This document shows positions 8,695 through 16,652 of a DNA stretch of 64,000 bases, piece after piece. The notes below the pieces were generated by a model. That model searched no databases. It was given only the letters and a program-made list of their open reading frames with translations, and had not been told where the DNA came from. Made by a program: the position numbers and the translations under genes. This DNA is from Agromyces cerinus subsp. cerinus (lineage in GTDB: Bacteria > Actinomycetota > Actinomycetes > Actinomycetales > Microbacteriaceae), in NCBI RefSeq assembly GCF_900142065.1, contig NZ_FSRJ01000003.1, positions 372,001 to 436,000 of the forward strand, written 5' to 3'. Position 1 is the first letter of the stretch; each line of letters begins with the position of its first letter.

Positions 8695-10149
8695 ATGACC
8701 ACCGGCACCTTCATCGGCGAGTACCGCAGCGGATCGGGCGGCGACACCGTCATCACGAACCCCGCGACCGAGCAGGAGGTCGCGGCGTTCACCGCCTCGG
8801 GCGTCGCCGACGTCGACGAGGCCGCCGCGGCCGCTCGCGCCGCGCAGCCCGAGTGGGCCGCGAAGACGCCGGGGGAGCGCTCGCTCGCCCTGCTCCGCCT
8901 CGCCGACGCGCTCGAGGCCGACGCCGAGCACCTCGCCAAGCTCGAGGTCGAGGACTCCGGCAAGCCGTGGACGACCGCGTTCGACGGCGAGCTGCCGTTC
9001 GGCATCGACAACCTGCGCTTCTTCGCGGGCGCCGCCCGATCGCTCGACGGCACCGGTGCCGGAACGCTCTCGAACGGGTACACCTCGATCATGACGCGCC
9101 GCCCGGTGGGCGTGGTCGCGGGCATCACGCCCTGGAACTTCCCGCTCATCATGGCGATCTGGAAGGCGGGTCCCGCGCTCGCCGCGGGCAACGCCGTGAT
9201 CGTCAAGCCCGCGCCGGCCACGCCGCGCACGACCCTGCGGTTCGCCGAGCTTGCCGTGCAGGCCGGGCTGCCCGCCGGAATCTTCAGCGTCGTCACCGGC
9301 GATGCCGAGGTCGGCCAGGCCCTCGTCACCCACCGCGAGGTCGACATGGTGAGCGTCACCGGCTCGACCCAGACCGGCAAGGCCGTCATGCGCGGCGCCG
9401 TCGAGGGCGTCAAGCGCGTGCACCTCGAGCTCGGCGGCAAGGCGCCCGTGATCGTCTTCACGGACGCAGACCTCGGCGCCATGGCGCACGCCGTGGCACT
9501 CGGCGCGACCTACAACACCGGCCAGGACTGCACCGCGGCCACCCGTGTCTACCTCGAGCGCTCGGTCTACGACGACGGCGTCGCCGCACTCCGCGCCGCC
9601 ATCTCGGGCATCGTCGCCGGCGACCCGATGGACGCCGACACCCACATCGGCCCGCTCATCTCGAAGACCCACCTCGAGCGCGTCTCGGGCTTCGTCTCCC
9701 GCGCCGTCGCCGAGGGCGCCGAGGCGCTCGCCGGCGGCCACGCCATCGACCGCATCGGCTCGTACTTCGCGCCGACCCTGCTCGTGGGCGCCGCGCAATC
9801 CTCCGAGATCGTGCAGGGCGAGGTGTTCGGCCCCGTGCTCGTCGTGCTGCCGTTCGACGGCGAGGCCGAGGGCATCGCGCTCGCCAACGACAGCGCCTAC
9901 GGGCTCGCCTCGTCGGTGTGGACCTCGGATGTCTCCCGCGCCCTGCGCGTCAGCCAGTCGCTCGACGTCGGCGTCACGTGGGTCAACGACCACCTGCCGA
10001 TCGCGTCGGAGGCGCCGCACGGCGGGGTGAAGGGCTCGGGCTTCGGCAAGGACATGTCGATCGAGCCGATGCTCGACTACTCGGTCACGCGCCACCTGAT
10101 GATCCGGCACGCGCCGCCGCCCGAGACCACGGGCTTCCGCCCGGCCTGA
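8695..10149 (+). CDS. Gamma-aminobutyraldehyde dehydrogenase-like enzyme (PatD/PuuC group)
   Basis: A 484-residue NAD(P)-dependent aldehyde dehydrogenase. The general base Glu245 is in LELGGKAP and the catalytic Cys279 in GQDCTAATR; the QDCTA context is the one seen in E. coli PatD/YdcW, 4-aminobutyraldehyde dehydrogenase. PWNFPL (cofactor site) and the length also fit. ATG 8695 follows GAAAGGA at 8683-8689. It would oxidise the aminoaldehyde made by the preceding amine oxidase to GABA. The same enzyme could serve 4-guanidinobutyraldehyde from the putative ketoarginine decarboxylase at 16.6 kb, since that module lacks its own dehydrogenase; this is inference. Confidence 0.85.
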   Translation: MTTGTFIGEYRSGSGGDTVITNPATEQEVAAFTASGVADVDEAAAAARAAQPEWAAKTPGERSLALLRLADALEADAEHLAKLEVEDSGKPWTTAFDGELPFGIDNLRFFAGAARSLDGTGAGTLSNGYTSIMTRRPVGVVAGITPWNFPLIMAIWKAGPALAAGNAVIVKPAPATPRTTLRFAELAVQAGLPAGIFSVVTGDAEVGQALVTHREVDMVSVTGSTQTGKAVMRGAVEGVKRVHLELGGKAPVIVFTDADLGAMAHAVALGATYNTGQDCTAATRVYLERSVYDDGVAALRAAISGIVAGDPMDADTHIGPLISKTHLERVSGFVSRAVAEGAEALAGGHAIDRIGSYFAPTLLVGAAQSSEIVQGEVFGPVLVVLPFDGEAEGIALANDSAYGLASSVWTSDVSRALRVSQSLDVGVTWVNDHLPIASEAPHGGVKGSGFGKDMSIEPMLDYSVTRHLMIRHAPPPETTGFRPA

Positions 10150-10192
10150 CCCCGCCGTCTCGTCACCCCGCACCCCGCGTCCTGCGCCCGAA

Positions 10193-10266
10193 GTGACGCG
10201 AATCGCTCTTCCCGCGCCCTGCCGAGGTCGATCCGCGTCATCTCGGCGGGGCGGATTCCGCGTCAG
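10193..10266. terminator. Bidirectional terminator-like stem between convergent genes
   Basis: TGACGCGAATC near 10195 pairs with GATTCCGCGTCA near 10254 (one bulged base), and an inner GCCGAG/CTCGGC stem sits between them. The gap separates the aldehyde dehydrogenase from a convergent monooxygenase gene, so one structure could end both transcripts. There is no U-tract, which is common in high-GC actinobacteria. Confidence 0.4.
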
Positions 10267-11519
10267 CGGGCGCCGTCGGCCGCGTGGGTCGCTTCCGCGA
10301 CCGGCAGGGGCAGCTCGTCCTGGTTCGCGGCGAACATCTTCTTCACGATGGGGCGGGCCAGCTTGGAGAGCATCACCTTCGTCATCGCGCGCGACATCAG
10401 CGCCTCGAAGCGGTTCGCGGGCACCATGCGCTCGATGCCGCCGCCCATGAGCTTCTTGCCGGCCTCAGCGAAAGGTGCGATGTCGCTCGCGTACCGCCGA
10501 GCAGCGGCGGCCGGGTCGCCGGGTGTCTCGGCGATGCGGGCGGCGAGCAGGTACGCGCCGATGAGCGCGGTCGCGGTACCCATGCCCGACATCGGCGAGC
10601 CGCACGCCGCGGCGTCGCCGATGAGCACGACCCGGCCGTTCGCAGGCTCGGGAACGTCGATTCGCGCGAGCTCGTCGAAGTAGAAGTCGGATGCCGCGGG
10701 CATGGCGTCGAGCACCGTGGGGGCGTGCCATCCGGCGCTCTCGAGCGACCGCCGGATGAGCGCCTCCTGCGCGGCCCGGTCGCCGCGGAGCGCAGGGTCG
10801 CGGTCGACGCGGAGCGTGATGATCGCCTTGGACGTCGACGGGTCGAAGTCGGGGCGGATGCCGAAGGTGGCGCCCGGCACGAACCGCATCGAGAACCAGC
10901 CCGGCTCCACATCGGCCGGCGTCGGCAGCGTGAAGAACGCCATGTACCCGCCGAGGTACGTCGAGTACTCCTCCTCGGGCCCGAAGGCGAGGCGGCGGGT
11001 CGCCGAGTGCACGCCGTCGGCGCCGACGAGGAGGTCGAACCGTTCGGCGGGGGCGTGCTCGAAGACGACGTCGACGCCGTCCGCGTCCTGCGCGATGGCG
11101 GTGATGCGGTCGCCGTAGCGGAGGTCGAGCAGGCCCGGGGCGGCCTCGTCCGCCGCTGCGAGTCGGTCGCGCAGCACCTCGTCGAGGTCGCCGCGGGCGA
11201 TCTCGATCTCGGCGACCGCGCCCTTGCCGTCGAAGTCCTCCATCGACATGCGGCCGAACACGCGGCCCGCGCCGTCGACGTAGGAGAGGCCGAGCTCGTG
11301 CAGCAGCCGCGCGCGGATGCCGGGCATGAGGCCCATGCGCTCGGCGACCTCGCGGCTCGCACCGCGGAGGTCGACGGCCTGACCGCCGGGTCGCGGAGCG
11401 TCGGAGCGCTCGACGACGGTGGTACGGATGCCGCTGCGCACGAGCTGCAGCGCGAGTGCGTGCCCGGCGATGCCGCCGCCGGAGATCAGGACGTGCCGGG
11501 TGGTGTCGGTGGTGGTCAT
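10263..11519 (-). CDS. FAD-dependent monooxygenase (PHBH/Tet(X)-like)
   Basis: A 418-residue group A flavin monooxygenase. The FAD-binding GGGIAG is at 14-19 after HVLIS, and the second FAD/NADPH motif GDAAACGSPMSGMG is near residue 300. The protein resembles Tet(X)- and phenol-hydroxylase-like monooxygenases, which hydroxylate aromatic or polyketide substrates; sequence alone does not give the substrate. The ATG at 11519 is chosen because residues before it are low-complexity readthrough of the intergenic operator region. It is divergent from a TetR gene with a dense operator between them, the usual arrangement of a substrate-induced detoxification or catabolic enzyme. Confidence 0.85.
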   Translation of the reverse strand: MTTTDTTRHVLISGGGIAGHALALQLVRSGIRTTVVERSDAPRPGGQAVDLRGASREVAERMGLMPGIRARLLHELGLSYVDGAGRVFGRMSMEDFDGKGAVAEIEIARGDLDEVLRDRLAAADEAAPGLLDLRYGDRITAIAQDADGVDVVFEHAPAERFDLLVGADGVHSATRRLAFGPEEEYSTYLGGYMAFFTLPTPADVEPGWFSMRFVPGATFGIRPDFDPSTSKAIITLRVDRDPALRGDRAAQEALIRRSLESAGWHAPTVLDAMPAASDFYFDELARIDVPEPANGRVVLIGDAAACGSPMSGMGTATALIGAYLLAARIAETPGDPAAAARRYASDIAPFAEAGKKLMGGGIERMVPANRFEALMSRAMTKVMLSKLARPIVKKMFAANQDELPLPVAEATHAADGAR

Positions 11520-11535
11520 CGCCGTGCCTTTCGTC

Positions 11536-11606
11536 GATTCAGACATTTGTCTCATACGTATGTCTAACAACGATTGAGACGAATGTCTAGTACAAATGTC
11601 TGAATC
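11536..11606. promoter_or_regulatory. Compound TetR operator between monooxygenase and its regulator
   Basis: The 105-base divergent gap holds a perfect 15-bp inverted repeat: GATTCAGACATTTGT at 11536-11550 and its complement at 11592-11606. Inside are AGACA-TT-TGTCT (11541-11552), a perfect palindrome CATACGTATG (11553-11562) and AGAC-GAAT-GTCT (11577-11588). At least three AGAC/GTCT sites therefore lie in a 71-base stretch, enough for cooperative binding by TetR dimers on both promoters. Confidence 0.65.
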
Positions 11607-11624
11607 GTTCGATACGATCGCTGC

Positions 11625-12224
11625 ATGGGCAATCGTGAAGACCTGCTGGCCGGCGCGCGCCGGGTGATCGTCGAGCGCGGGGTCGCGAAGGCGACCGCAC
11701 GCGACATCGCGACGGAGGCGGGCGTGAGCCTCGCTGCGATCGGCTACCACTTCGGCTCGAAGGAGCAGTTGATCACCGAGGCGCTCATGGCCTCCCTCGG
11801 CGACGGCATCGGAGACGGCATGGAGGCGGTGGTCGGCGAGACCGCCGCGCTGCCGCTGCTCGACGGCTTCGCCGAGCTCTGGAACCGCATGCCCGAGGTG
11901 TTCGCGGCGAACCGCGAGCCGCTGCTCGCGAGCCTCGACAACACCGTGCGCGTGCTGCGCGACCCCGAGGCCAGCCGCCACCTCGCCGAGGCTGCGGGGG
12001 AGGGCTACCTGGGCATCGCCGAGCAGTTGCGTGCCGCCCGACCCGAACTCTCCGACGAGCAGGTCGATGCGGTCGCGAAACTCGACTTCGCCCTCGTGCA
12101 GAGCCTCGGCATCCTGTGGCTGCTCGCCCCCGACCGCCTGCCGAGCGGCGACGAGCTCGCCCGGGCGGTGGCCGTCATCGCCGGCGCCGAGGCGCCCGCC
12201 GGCGGCGCGGAGGCCGGGCGGTAG
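11625..12224 (+). CDS. TetR-family regulator, divergent from the monooxygenase
   Basis: A 199-residue TetR protein: the HTH region ATARDIATEAGVSLAAIGYHFGSKEQLI covers roughly residues 20-50, followed by a helical ligand domain. A TACGAT box at 11613-11618 ends six bases before ATG 11625 with no ribosome site, so the mRNA is probably leaderless and the operator lies directly on its promoter. It very likely represses itself and the divergent monooxygenase. Its stop is immediately followed by the stop of the convergent trhO gene. Confidence 0.87.
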   Translation: MGNREDLLAGARRVIVERGVAKATARDIATEAGVSLAAIGYHFGSKEQLITEALMASLGDGIGDGMEAVVGETAALPLLDGFAELWNRMPEVFAANREPLLASLDNTVRVLRDPEASRHLAEAAGEGYLGIAEQLRAARPELSDEQVDAVAKLDFALVQSLGILWLLAPDRLPSGDELARAVAVIAGAEAPAGGAEAGR

Positions 12225-13130
12225 TTACTCGACCGCGGCCGCTTGCGTGTGCAGCTCGCACGTCGCGGCGTCGCACGACTCGCACAGCACGAACTCGGTG
12301 CGGCACGAGGCATCCGTGCAGTTGGCGGTGCGCTTCGTCGGCGTGCCGCACGTGACGCAGGTGCCGATGACAGCGGCATGGTCGCTGAAGTCGATCGAGC
12401 CGCGCTGGTCGAAGACGTAGAGCGAGCCCTGCCAGAGGCCGTCGTCGCCGAACCGGTCGCCGTAGCGCACGATGCCGCCCTCGAGCTGGTAGACCTCGCC
12501 GAAGCCGCGGCTCGTCATGAGGCTCGACAGCACCTCGCAGCGGATGCCGCCGGTGCAGTAGGTGACGACGGGGCGGCCCTTCAGCTCGTCGTACTTTCCG
12601 GAGTCGAGCTCCTCGACGAAGTCGCGGGTCGTCTCGACGTCGGGCACGACGGCGCCGGCGAATCGGCCGATCGCCGCCTCGAGGGCGTTGCGGCCGTCGA
12701 AGAAGACGAGGTCGTCGCCGCGCTCGGCCACGAGTTCGTGCAGCGCGTCGGGGCTCAGCTTCGTGCCGCCGCCGACGACGCCCTGGTCGTCGACGGAGAG
12801 CTCGCCGGGAGCCCCGAACGAGACGATCTCATCGCGCACCTTCACGCTGAGCTTCGGGAAGTCGGCGCTCGCGCCGTGCTCGTCGAGGCCGGTGCCCTCG
12901 CTCCACTTGAAGTCGATGTGCGTGAAGGCCGGGTACTCGCGGGTCTTGCGCACGTAGCGCTTGAGCGCGCCCATCTCGCCGCCGAGCGTGCCGTTCAGGC
13001 CGTGCTCAGAGATCAGGATGCGCCCGCGCAGTCCGAGCGACTCGGCGAGGTCGCGCTGCCACAGCCGCACGGCGTCGGGGTCGGCGAGCGGGGTGAAGAC
13101 GTAGTAGAGGAGGATCTTGGCGAGGGCCAC
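12225..13130 (-). CDS. trhO: tRNA uridine(34) hydroxylase TrhO (rhodanese family, YceA)
   Basis: A 301-residue protein that makes 5-hydroxyuridine at the wobble base of tRNA. It has an N-terminal alpha/beta domain ([11 protein letters not shown]), a central rhodanese domain with the catalytic loop CTGGIRCE (Cys192, Cys198), and a C-terminal Cys-rich tail (CVTC, CTDASC, CESC, CELH) that probably binds zinc. All are hallmarks of TrhO/YceA. The start is GTG 13130; no in-frame ATG lies nearby upstream. It is convergent and abutting with the TetR gene and unrelated to it in function. Confidence 0.92.
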   Translation of the reverse strand: MALAKILLYYVFTPLADPDAVRLWQRDLAESLGLRGRILISEHGLNGTLGGEMGALKRYVRKTREYPAFTHIDFKWSEGTGLDEHGASADFPKLSVKVRDEIVSFGAPGELSVDDQGVVGGGTKLSPDALHELVAERGDDLVFFDGRNALEAAIGRFAGAVVPDVETTRDFVEELDSGKYDELKGRPVVTYCTGGIRCEVLSSLMTSRGFGEVYQLEGGIVRYGDRFGDDGLWQGSLYVFDQRGSIDFSDHAAVIGTCVTCGTPTKRTANCTDASCRTEFVLCESCDAATCELHTQAAAVE

Positions 13131-13247
13131 CCCGAGATCATACGGGCGCTTGCTCGGTGGCGCGTGTGAGGGGCTTGCTTAACTCGTACTTTCATATACT
13201 GTTTATGTCAGTACTAGTAACGCAGACCTCATACGAAGGAGCACTCG

Positions 13248-14006
13248 ATGACCGAAACCGTTGCACGCCGCTTCGACGGCCGCACCGCCATCATCACGGG
13301 CGCCGGCTCGGGCATCGGGCGAGCCGCCACCCGCATCCTCGCCGCCGAGGGAGCGACGGTGATCGCCTCCGACATCGCAGCCGACCGGCTGCAGGAGCTC
13401 GCGGAGGAGCTGGGCGAGTTCGATGTGCGCATCGTCGCCGGCGACGTGACCCGGGAGCAGACGGTGCGCGAGCTCGTCGACGCCGCGGCGGGCAGGGTCG
13501 ACATCCTCGCCAACATCGCCGGCATCATGGACGGCGTCCTCCCCGCCGACGAGGTCGACGACGCCACGTGGCAGCGGGTGTTCGACCTCAACGTCACCGC
13601 CGTGCTCCGCACGACGCGCGCCGTGGTTCCGCTCATGCGCGAGCGGGGAGCCGGCGCGATCGTCAACATCGCCTCGGAGGCCTCGTTCCGCGGGTCGGTG
13701 GGCGGAGCCGCCTACACGGCGTCGAAGCACGCTGTCGCCGGCCTGACGAAGAGCAGCGCGTTCATGTACGGCCCGCAGGGCATCCGCACGAACGCGGTGG
13801 CGCCGGGAGCGGTCGTGACGGGCCTCGACGTGTCGTGGCGATCCGAGTACGGCGCCGCCCGCACCGGGCCGGTGCTGCAGGCCACGATGTCGGCGCCCGC
13901 CTCCGCCGAGCAGATCGCCGGCACGGTGGCATGGCTCGCGAGCGACGAGGCCGCCAACATCAACGGCGTGATCCTCGCCTCGGACGGCGGCTGGTCCGCG
14001 GTCTGA
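13248..14006 (+). CDS. SDR-family NAD(P)-dependent oxidoreductase
   Basis: A 252-residue classical short-chain dehydrogenase. The cofactor motif TGAGSGIG is near residue 20, NIAG near 90, and the catalytic Tyr156-x3-Lys160 pair lies in YTASK with an upstream Ser in NIASEAS. An acidic residue after beta-2 (SDIAADR) suggests NAD(H) preference. ATG 13248 follows GAAGGA at 13235-13240, and a TATACT element at 13195-13200 is a plausible -10 box. A TetR gene follows on the same strand after 123 bases and may regulate it. The substrate is unknown. Confidence 0.87.
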   Translation: MTETVARRFDGRTAIITGAGSGIGRAATRILAAEGATVIASDIAADRLQELAEELGEFDVRIVAGDVTREQTVRELVDAAAGRVDILANIAGIMDGVLPADEVDDATWQRVFDLNVTAVLRTTRAVVPLMRERGAGAIVNIASEASFRGSVGGAAYTASKHAVAGLTKSSAFMYGPQGIRTNAVAPGAVVTGLDVSWRSEYGAARTGPVLQATMSAPASAEQIAGTVAWLASDEAANINGVILASDGGWSAV

Positions 14007-14018
14007 TCGTGGCCGGCT

Positions 14019-14060
14019 GGCCGCTGGCCGCTGGCCGCTGGCCGCTGGCCGCTGGCCGCT
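14019..14060 (+). repeat. Six perfect copies of a GGCCGCT heptamer
   Basis: Six head-to-tail GGCCGCT units fill the gap between the SDR gene and the following TetR gene, about 70 bases before its start. They lie outside both reading frames. A repeat of this kind can change copy number by slippage and so alter spacing in front of the downstream gene. Confidence 0.9.
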
Positions 14061-14129
14061 GGTCGGGTCGGCGCGTGGCGCGCCCCGGCCGCCCGCATAG
14101 GCTGGCTGGATCGAACGGAAGGGGCCGCA

Positions 14130-14876
14130 GTGGCCGACGACACGGTGGTTCCGGAGCTGCCGAGGGGGATCGCGCTGGCCTGGGGCGCGGTGCCGTCGCC
14201 GCAGCGGGGGCCGAAGCGGGAGTTCAGTCTCGCCCAGGTGCTCGATGCCGCCGTCGTACTCGCCGATGCCGACGGCATCGATGCCGTGACGATGCCCGCA
14301 GTGGCCAAGGCCCTCGGTCTCACGGCGATGTCGCTCTATCGGTACGTGTCCGCCAAGGACACGCTCCTGCTGCTCCTCCAGGAGCGGGGCATGGGGCTTC
14401 CGCCCGGGTCGATCGCCGGGGCCGAGGGCTGGCGTGCCGGGCTCGAGGCGTACGCCGCGGCATCCGGTGCGGTCTATCGACGCCACCCGTGGATGCTGGA
14501 CATCGCGATCACGGGCATCGCGAGCACGCCGAACAACCTGGCATGGTTCGAGGCCGGACTCGCGGCGCTCGCGGGCACCCCGCTGTCGCGGGAGGAGCGG
14601 GTCGCCGTCGTGCTCCAGATCAGCGGCCACGCCAGATTCCGTGCACTCGTCGAGCGCGGCTACGCCGACCGCGCCGACGAGGCGGGGGAGCAGCCCTCGG
14701 GCATCATGCTCTCCGAGGCCCGACTGCTCGGCCGGCTGGTCGACGAGGACCGATTCCCCGAACTGCACGCCACGCTCGGCAGCGGCGCGCTCGTCGACGA
14801 CTCGTTCGACAACTTCGACTTCGGCCTCGCGCGCCTGCTCGACGGCGTCGCCGACTACATCGAATCGGCCGCCTGA
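14130..14876 (+). CDS. TetR-family regulator with C-terminal extension
   Basis: A 248-residue regulator. The HTH lies further in than usual (residues about 35-75) because of a 30-residue N-terminal extension; TMPAVAKALGLTAMSLYRYVSAKD is the DNA-binding core. The C-terminal domain is of the TetR_C type common in actinobacteria. GTG 14130 is preceded by GGAAGGGG at 14117-14124. The gene follows the SDR gene in the same direction, suggesting a regulator-enzyme pair. Confidence 0.84.
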   Translation: MADDTVVPELPRGIALAWGAVPSPQRGPKREFSLAQVLDAAVVLADADGIDAVTMPAVAKALGLTAMSLYRYVSAKDTLLLLLQERGMGLPPGSIAGAEGWRAGLEAYAAASGAVYRRHPWMLDIAITGIASTPNNLAWFEAGLAALAGTPLSREERVAVVLQISGHARFRALVERGYADRADEAGEQPSGIMLSEARLLGRLVDEDRFPELHATLGSGALVDDSFDNFDFGLARLLDGVADYIESAA

Positions 14877-14925
14877 GGTCGATCGATCCGGAGGCTCGAT
14901 TCCGATCGGGTAGCGTGTGAGCATC

Positions 14926-15504
14926 ATGCGCCCGATGCCGCTCGAGCCCAACAGTCGCCGTGTCGCGATCGGCTCCCGCCTGCGTGCGGCCAGGCAGGCG
15001 CAGCAGCTCACGATCGACGAGGTCGCCCGCGTCACCGGCCTCACGAAGGGGTTCCTCTCGCGCGTCGAGCGCGACATGACCTCGCCGAGCGTCTCCTCGC
15101 TCATCACGCTCTGCGACGTGCTCTCGATCTCGGTCGGCTCGCTGTTCGAGGCGCCCGACGTGCAGTTCGTGCCGGCGGGCACGGGCCCCCGCATCAACCT
15201 CGGCGGCGTCGACACCGAAGAGCGGCTGCTCTCGGCGCGCGGCGAGTCCAAGGTGCAGGTGATCCGTTCGGTGATCCAGCCCGGCGGGCACGGCGGCGAC
15301 GAGCTCTACGCGGTCGCGGCGGAGGTCGACGTGCTGCACGTGCTCTCGGGCACGATGCAGGTGCGGTTCTCCGACCAGGACTGGGAGCTCGGCCCCGGCG
15401 ACAGCCTGACGTTCAACGGCCATGAACCGCACAGCTGGCGGACTCTCGGCGACGCCGGTGCCGAGGTCATCTGGGTGCTCGCGCCCGCGCTCTGGAGCGC
15501 CTGA
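14926..15504 (+). CDS. XRE-family regulator with C-terminal cupin domain
   Basis: A 192-residue regulator: an N-terminal HTH_3 domain (GSRLRAARQAQQLTIDEVAR, then GLTKGFLSRVERDMTSPSV) and a C-terminal cupin barrel (LHVLSGTMQVRF, GPGDSLTFNGHEPHSW). This is the PuuR-like architecture, where the cupin senses an amine or amino-acid metabolite. ATG 14926 is favoured because a TAGCGT box at 14911-14916 ends nine bases upstream (leaderless); GTG 14917 in the same frame is the alternative. It directly precedes the ureohydrolase-decarboxylase-symporter operon, whose promoter carries an inverted repeat, so it is the likely regulator. Confidence 0.87.
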   Translation: MRPMPLEPNSRRVAIGSRLRAARQAQQLTIDEVARVTGLTKGFLSRVERDMTSPSVSSLITLCDVLSISVGSLFEAPDVQFVPAGTGPRINLGGVDTEERLLSARGESKVQVIRSVIQPGGHGGDELYAVAAEVDVLHVLSGTMQVRFSDQDWELGPGDSLTFNGHEPHSWRTLGDAGAEVIWVLAPALWSA

Positions 15505-15554
15505 GGCCGGTTCCCGCGGCTCGCGCGTGACGTGACGCCCGGCTCGTCCATGCG

Positions 15555-15590
15555 GTGAGCGGATGCCGCGCGCCCGTGACATCCGCTCAC
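15555..15590 (+). terminator. Stem-loop after the XRE-cupin gene
   Basis: GTGAGCGGATG (15555-15565) and CATCCGCTCAC (15580-15590) form a perfect 11-bp stem with a 14-base loop, ending just before the -35 box of the next operon. It insulates the regulator gene from the operon. The stem uses the GGATG/CATCC word that is enriched across the window. Confidence 0.6.
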
Positions 15591-15597
15591 GATCCGC

Positions 15598-15651
15598 TTG
15601 ACGCGCCCACGCGTCGGCGCTATCTTGTCATCCAGTCCTAGATGCCTAGGA
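15598..15651 (+). promoter_or_regulatory. Promoter and operator of the guanidino-compound operon
   Basis: TTGACG at 15598-15603 and TATCTT at 15621-15626 are separated by exactly 17 bases, one of the best sigma-70-type promoters in the window. Ten bases downstream is a perfect inverted repeat TCCTAG-ATGC-CTAGGA (15636-15651), at about the transcription start, where a bound repressor would block initiation. The XRE-cupin protein encoded just upstream is the natural candidate. Confidence 0.65.
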
Positions 15652-15692
15652 AGAAACAAAAGATTCCCACCAAGCAACAAGGAGGTTGCGAG

Positions 15693-16652
15693 ATGACGCA
15701 GCCGATCGGTCCCGTCGACAGCTCCAAGACGCCGCGCTACGCCGGCCCCGCGGGGTTCGCGCGCCTGCCCCGGCTCGACCAGGTCGAGCACGCGGACATC
15801 GTCGTGGCGGGTGTGCCGTTCGACAGCGGCGTCTCCTATCGCTCGGGGGCGCGGTTCGGGCCGACGCACATCCGCGAGGCCTCGCGCCTGCTGCGCCCGT
15901 ACAACCCGGCGCTCGACGTCTCGCCCTTCGAGGTCGCCCAGGTCGCCGACGCCGGCGACATCGCGGTGAACCCCTTCAACATCGGCGAGGCGATCGACTC
16001 GATCCAGGCGGCAGCGCTCGAGCTCACCGAGGGCGGCACCCGCCTCGTGACGCTCGGCGGCGACCACACGATCGCGCTCCCGCTGCTCCGTGCAGCGGCC
16101 GAGCGGCACGGCCCCGTCGCGCTCCTCCACTTCGATGCCCACCTCGACACGTGGGACACCTACTTCGGCGCCGAGTACACGCACGGCACGCCGTTCCGCC
16201 GGGCATTCGAAGAGGGCATCATCGACACCGAGGCGCTCAGCCACGTCGGCACCCGCGGCCCGCTGTACGGCAAGAAGGACCTCGAAGACGACCGGCGCTT
16301 CGGCTTCGGCATCGTCACGAGCGCCGACGTCTACCGCCAGGGCGTCGACGAGGTCGTCGCGAAGCTCCGCGACCGCATCGGCGACCGCCCGCTGTACATC
16401 TCCATCGACGTCGACGTGATGGACCCGGCGCACGCGCCCGGCACCGGCACCCCCGAGGCCGGCGGCATCACGAGCCGCGAGCTGCTCGAGATCCTGCGCG
16501 GCTTCGTCGGCCTGAACCTCATCGGCGCCGACGTCGTCGAGGTCTCGCCGCCCTACGACCACGCCGAGATCACGGGCGTCGCCGCATCGCACCTCGGCTA
16601 CGACCTCGTGTCGCTCCTCGCACTCCGCCACGAGGCATCCGCTCATGTCTGA
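15693..16652 (+). CDS. Agmatinase/guanidinobutyrase-family ureohydrolase
   Basis: A 319-residue Mn-dependent ureohydrolase that releases urea from a guanidino compound. All metal ligands are present: GGDHT (Asp124, His125), DAHLD (Asp148, His150, Asp152) and SIDVDVMDP (Asp239, Asp241). The length fits agmatinase (SpeB) and guanidinobutyrase (GbuA), which cannot be separated by motifs. ATG 15693 has GGAGG at 15681-15685. It overlaps by 8 bases a TPP enzyme gene, and a sodium symporter follows. No arginine decarboxylase is nearby, while a TPP-dependent 2-keto acid decarboxylase is, so 4-guanidinobutyrate is as likely a substrate as agmatine. Confidence 0.87.
   Translation: MTQPIGPVDSSKTPRYAGPAGFARLPRLDQVEHADIVVAGVPFDSGVSYRSGARFGPTHIREASRLLRPYNPALDVSPFEVAQVADAGDIAVNPFNIGEAIDSIQAAALELTEGGTRLVTLGGDHTIALPLLRAAAERHGPVALLHFDAHLDTWDTYFGAEYTHGTPFRRAFEEGIIDTEALSHVGTRGPLYGKKDLEDDRRFGFGIVTSADVYRQGVDEVVAKLRDRIGDRPLYISIDVDVMDPAHAPGTGTPEAGGITSRELLEILRGFVGLNLIGADVVEVSPPYDHAEITGVAASHLGYDLVSLLALRHEASAHV

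Noticed and set aside
10263..11519. Tetracycline-inactivating monooxygenase
   Set aside because: Only family-level similarity; no resistance context and no substrate-specific residues I can verify.
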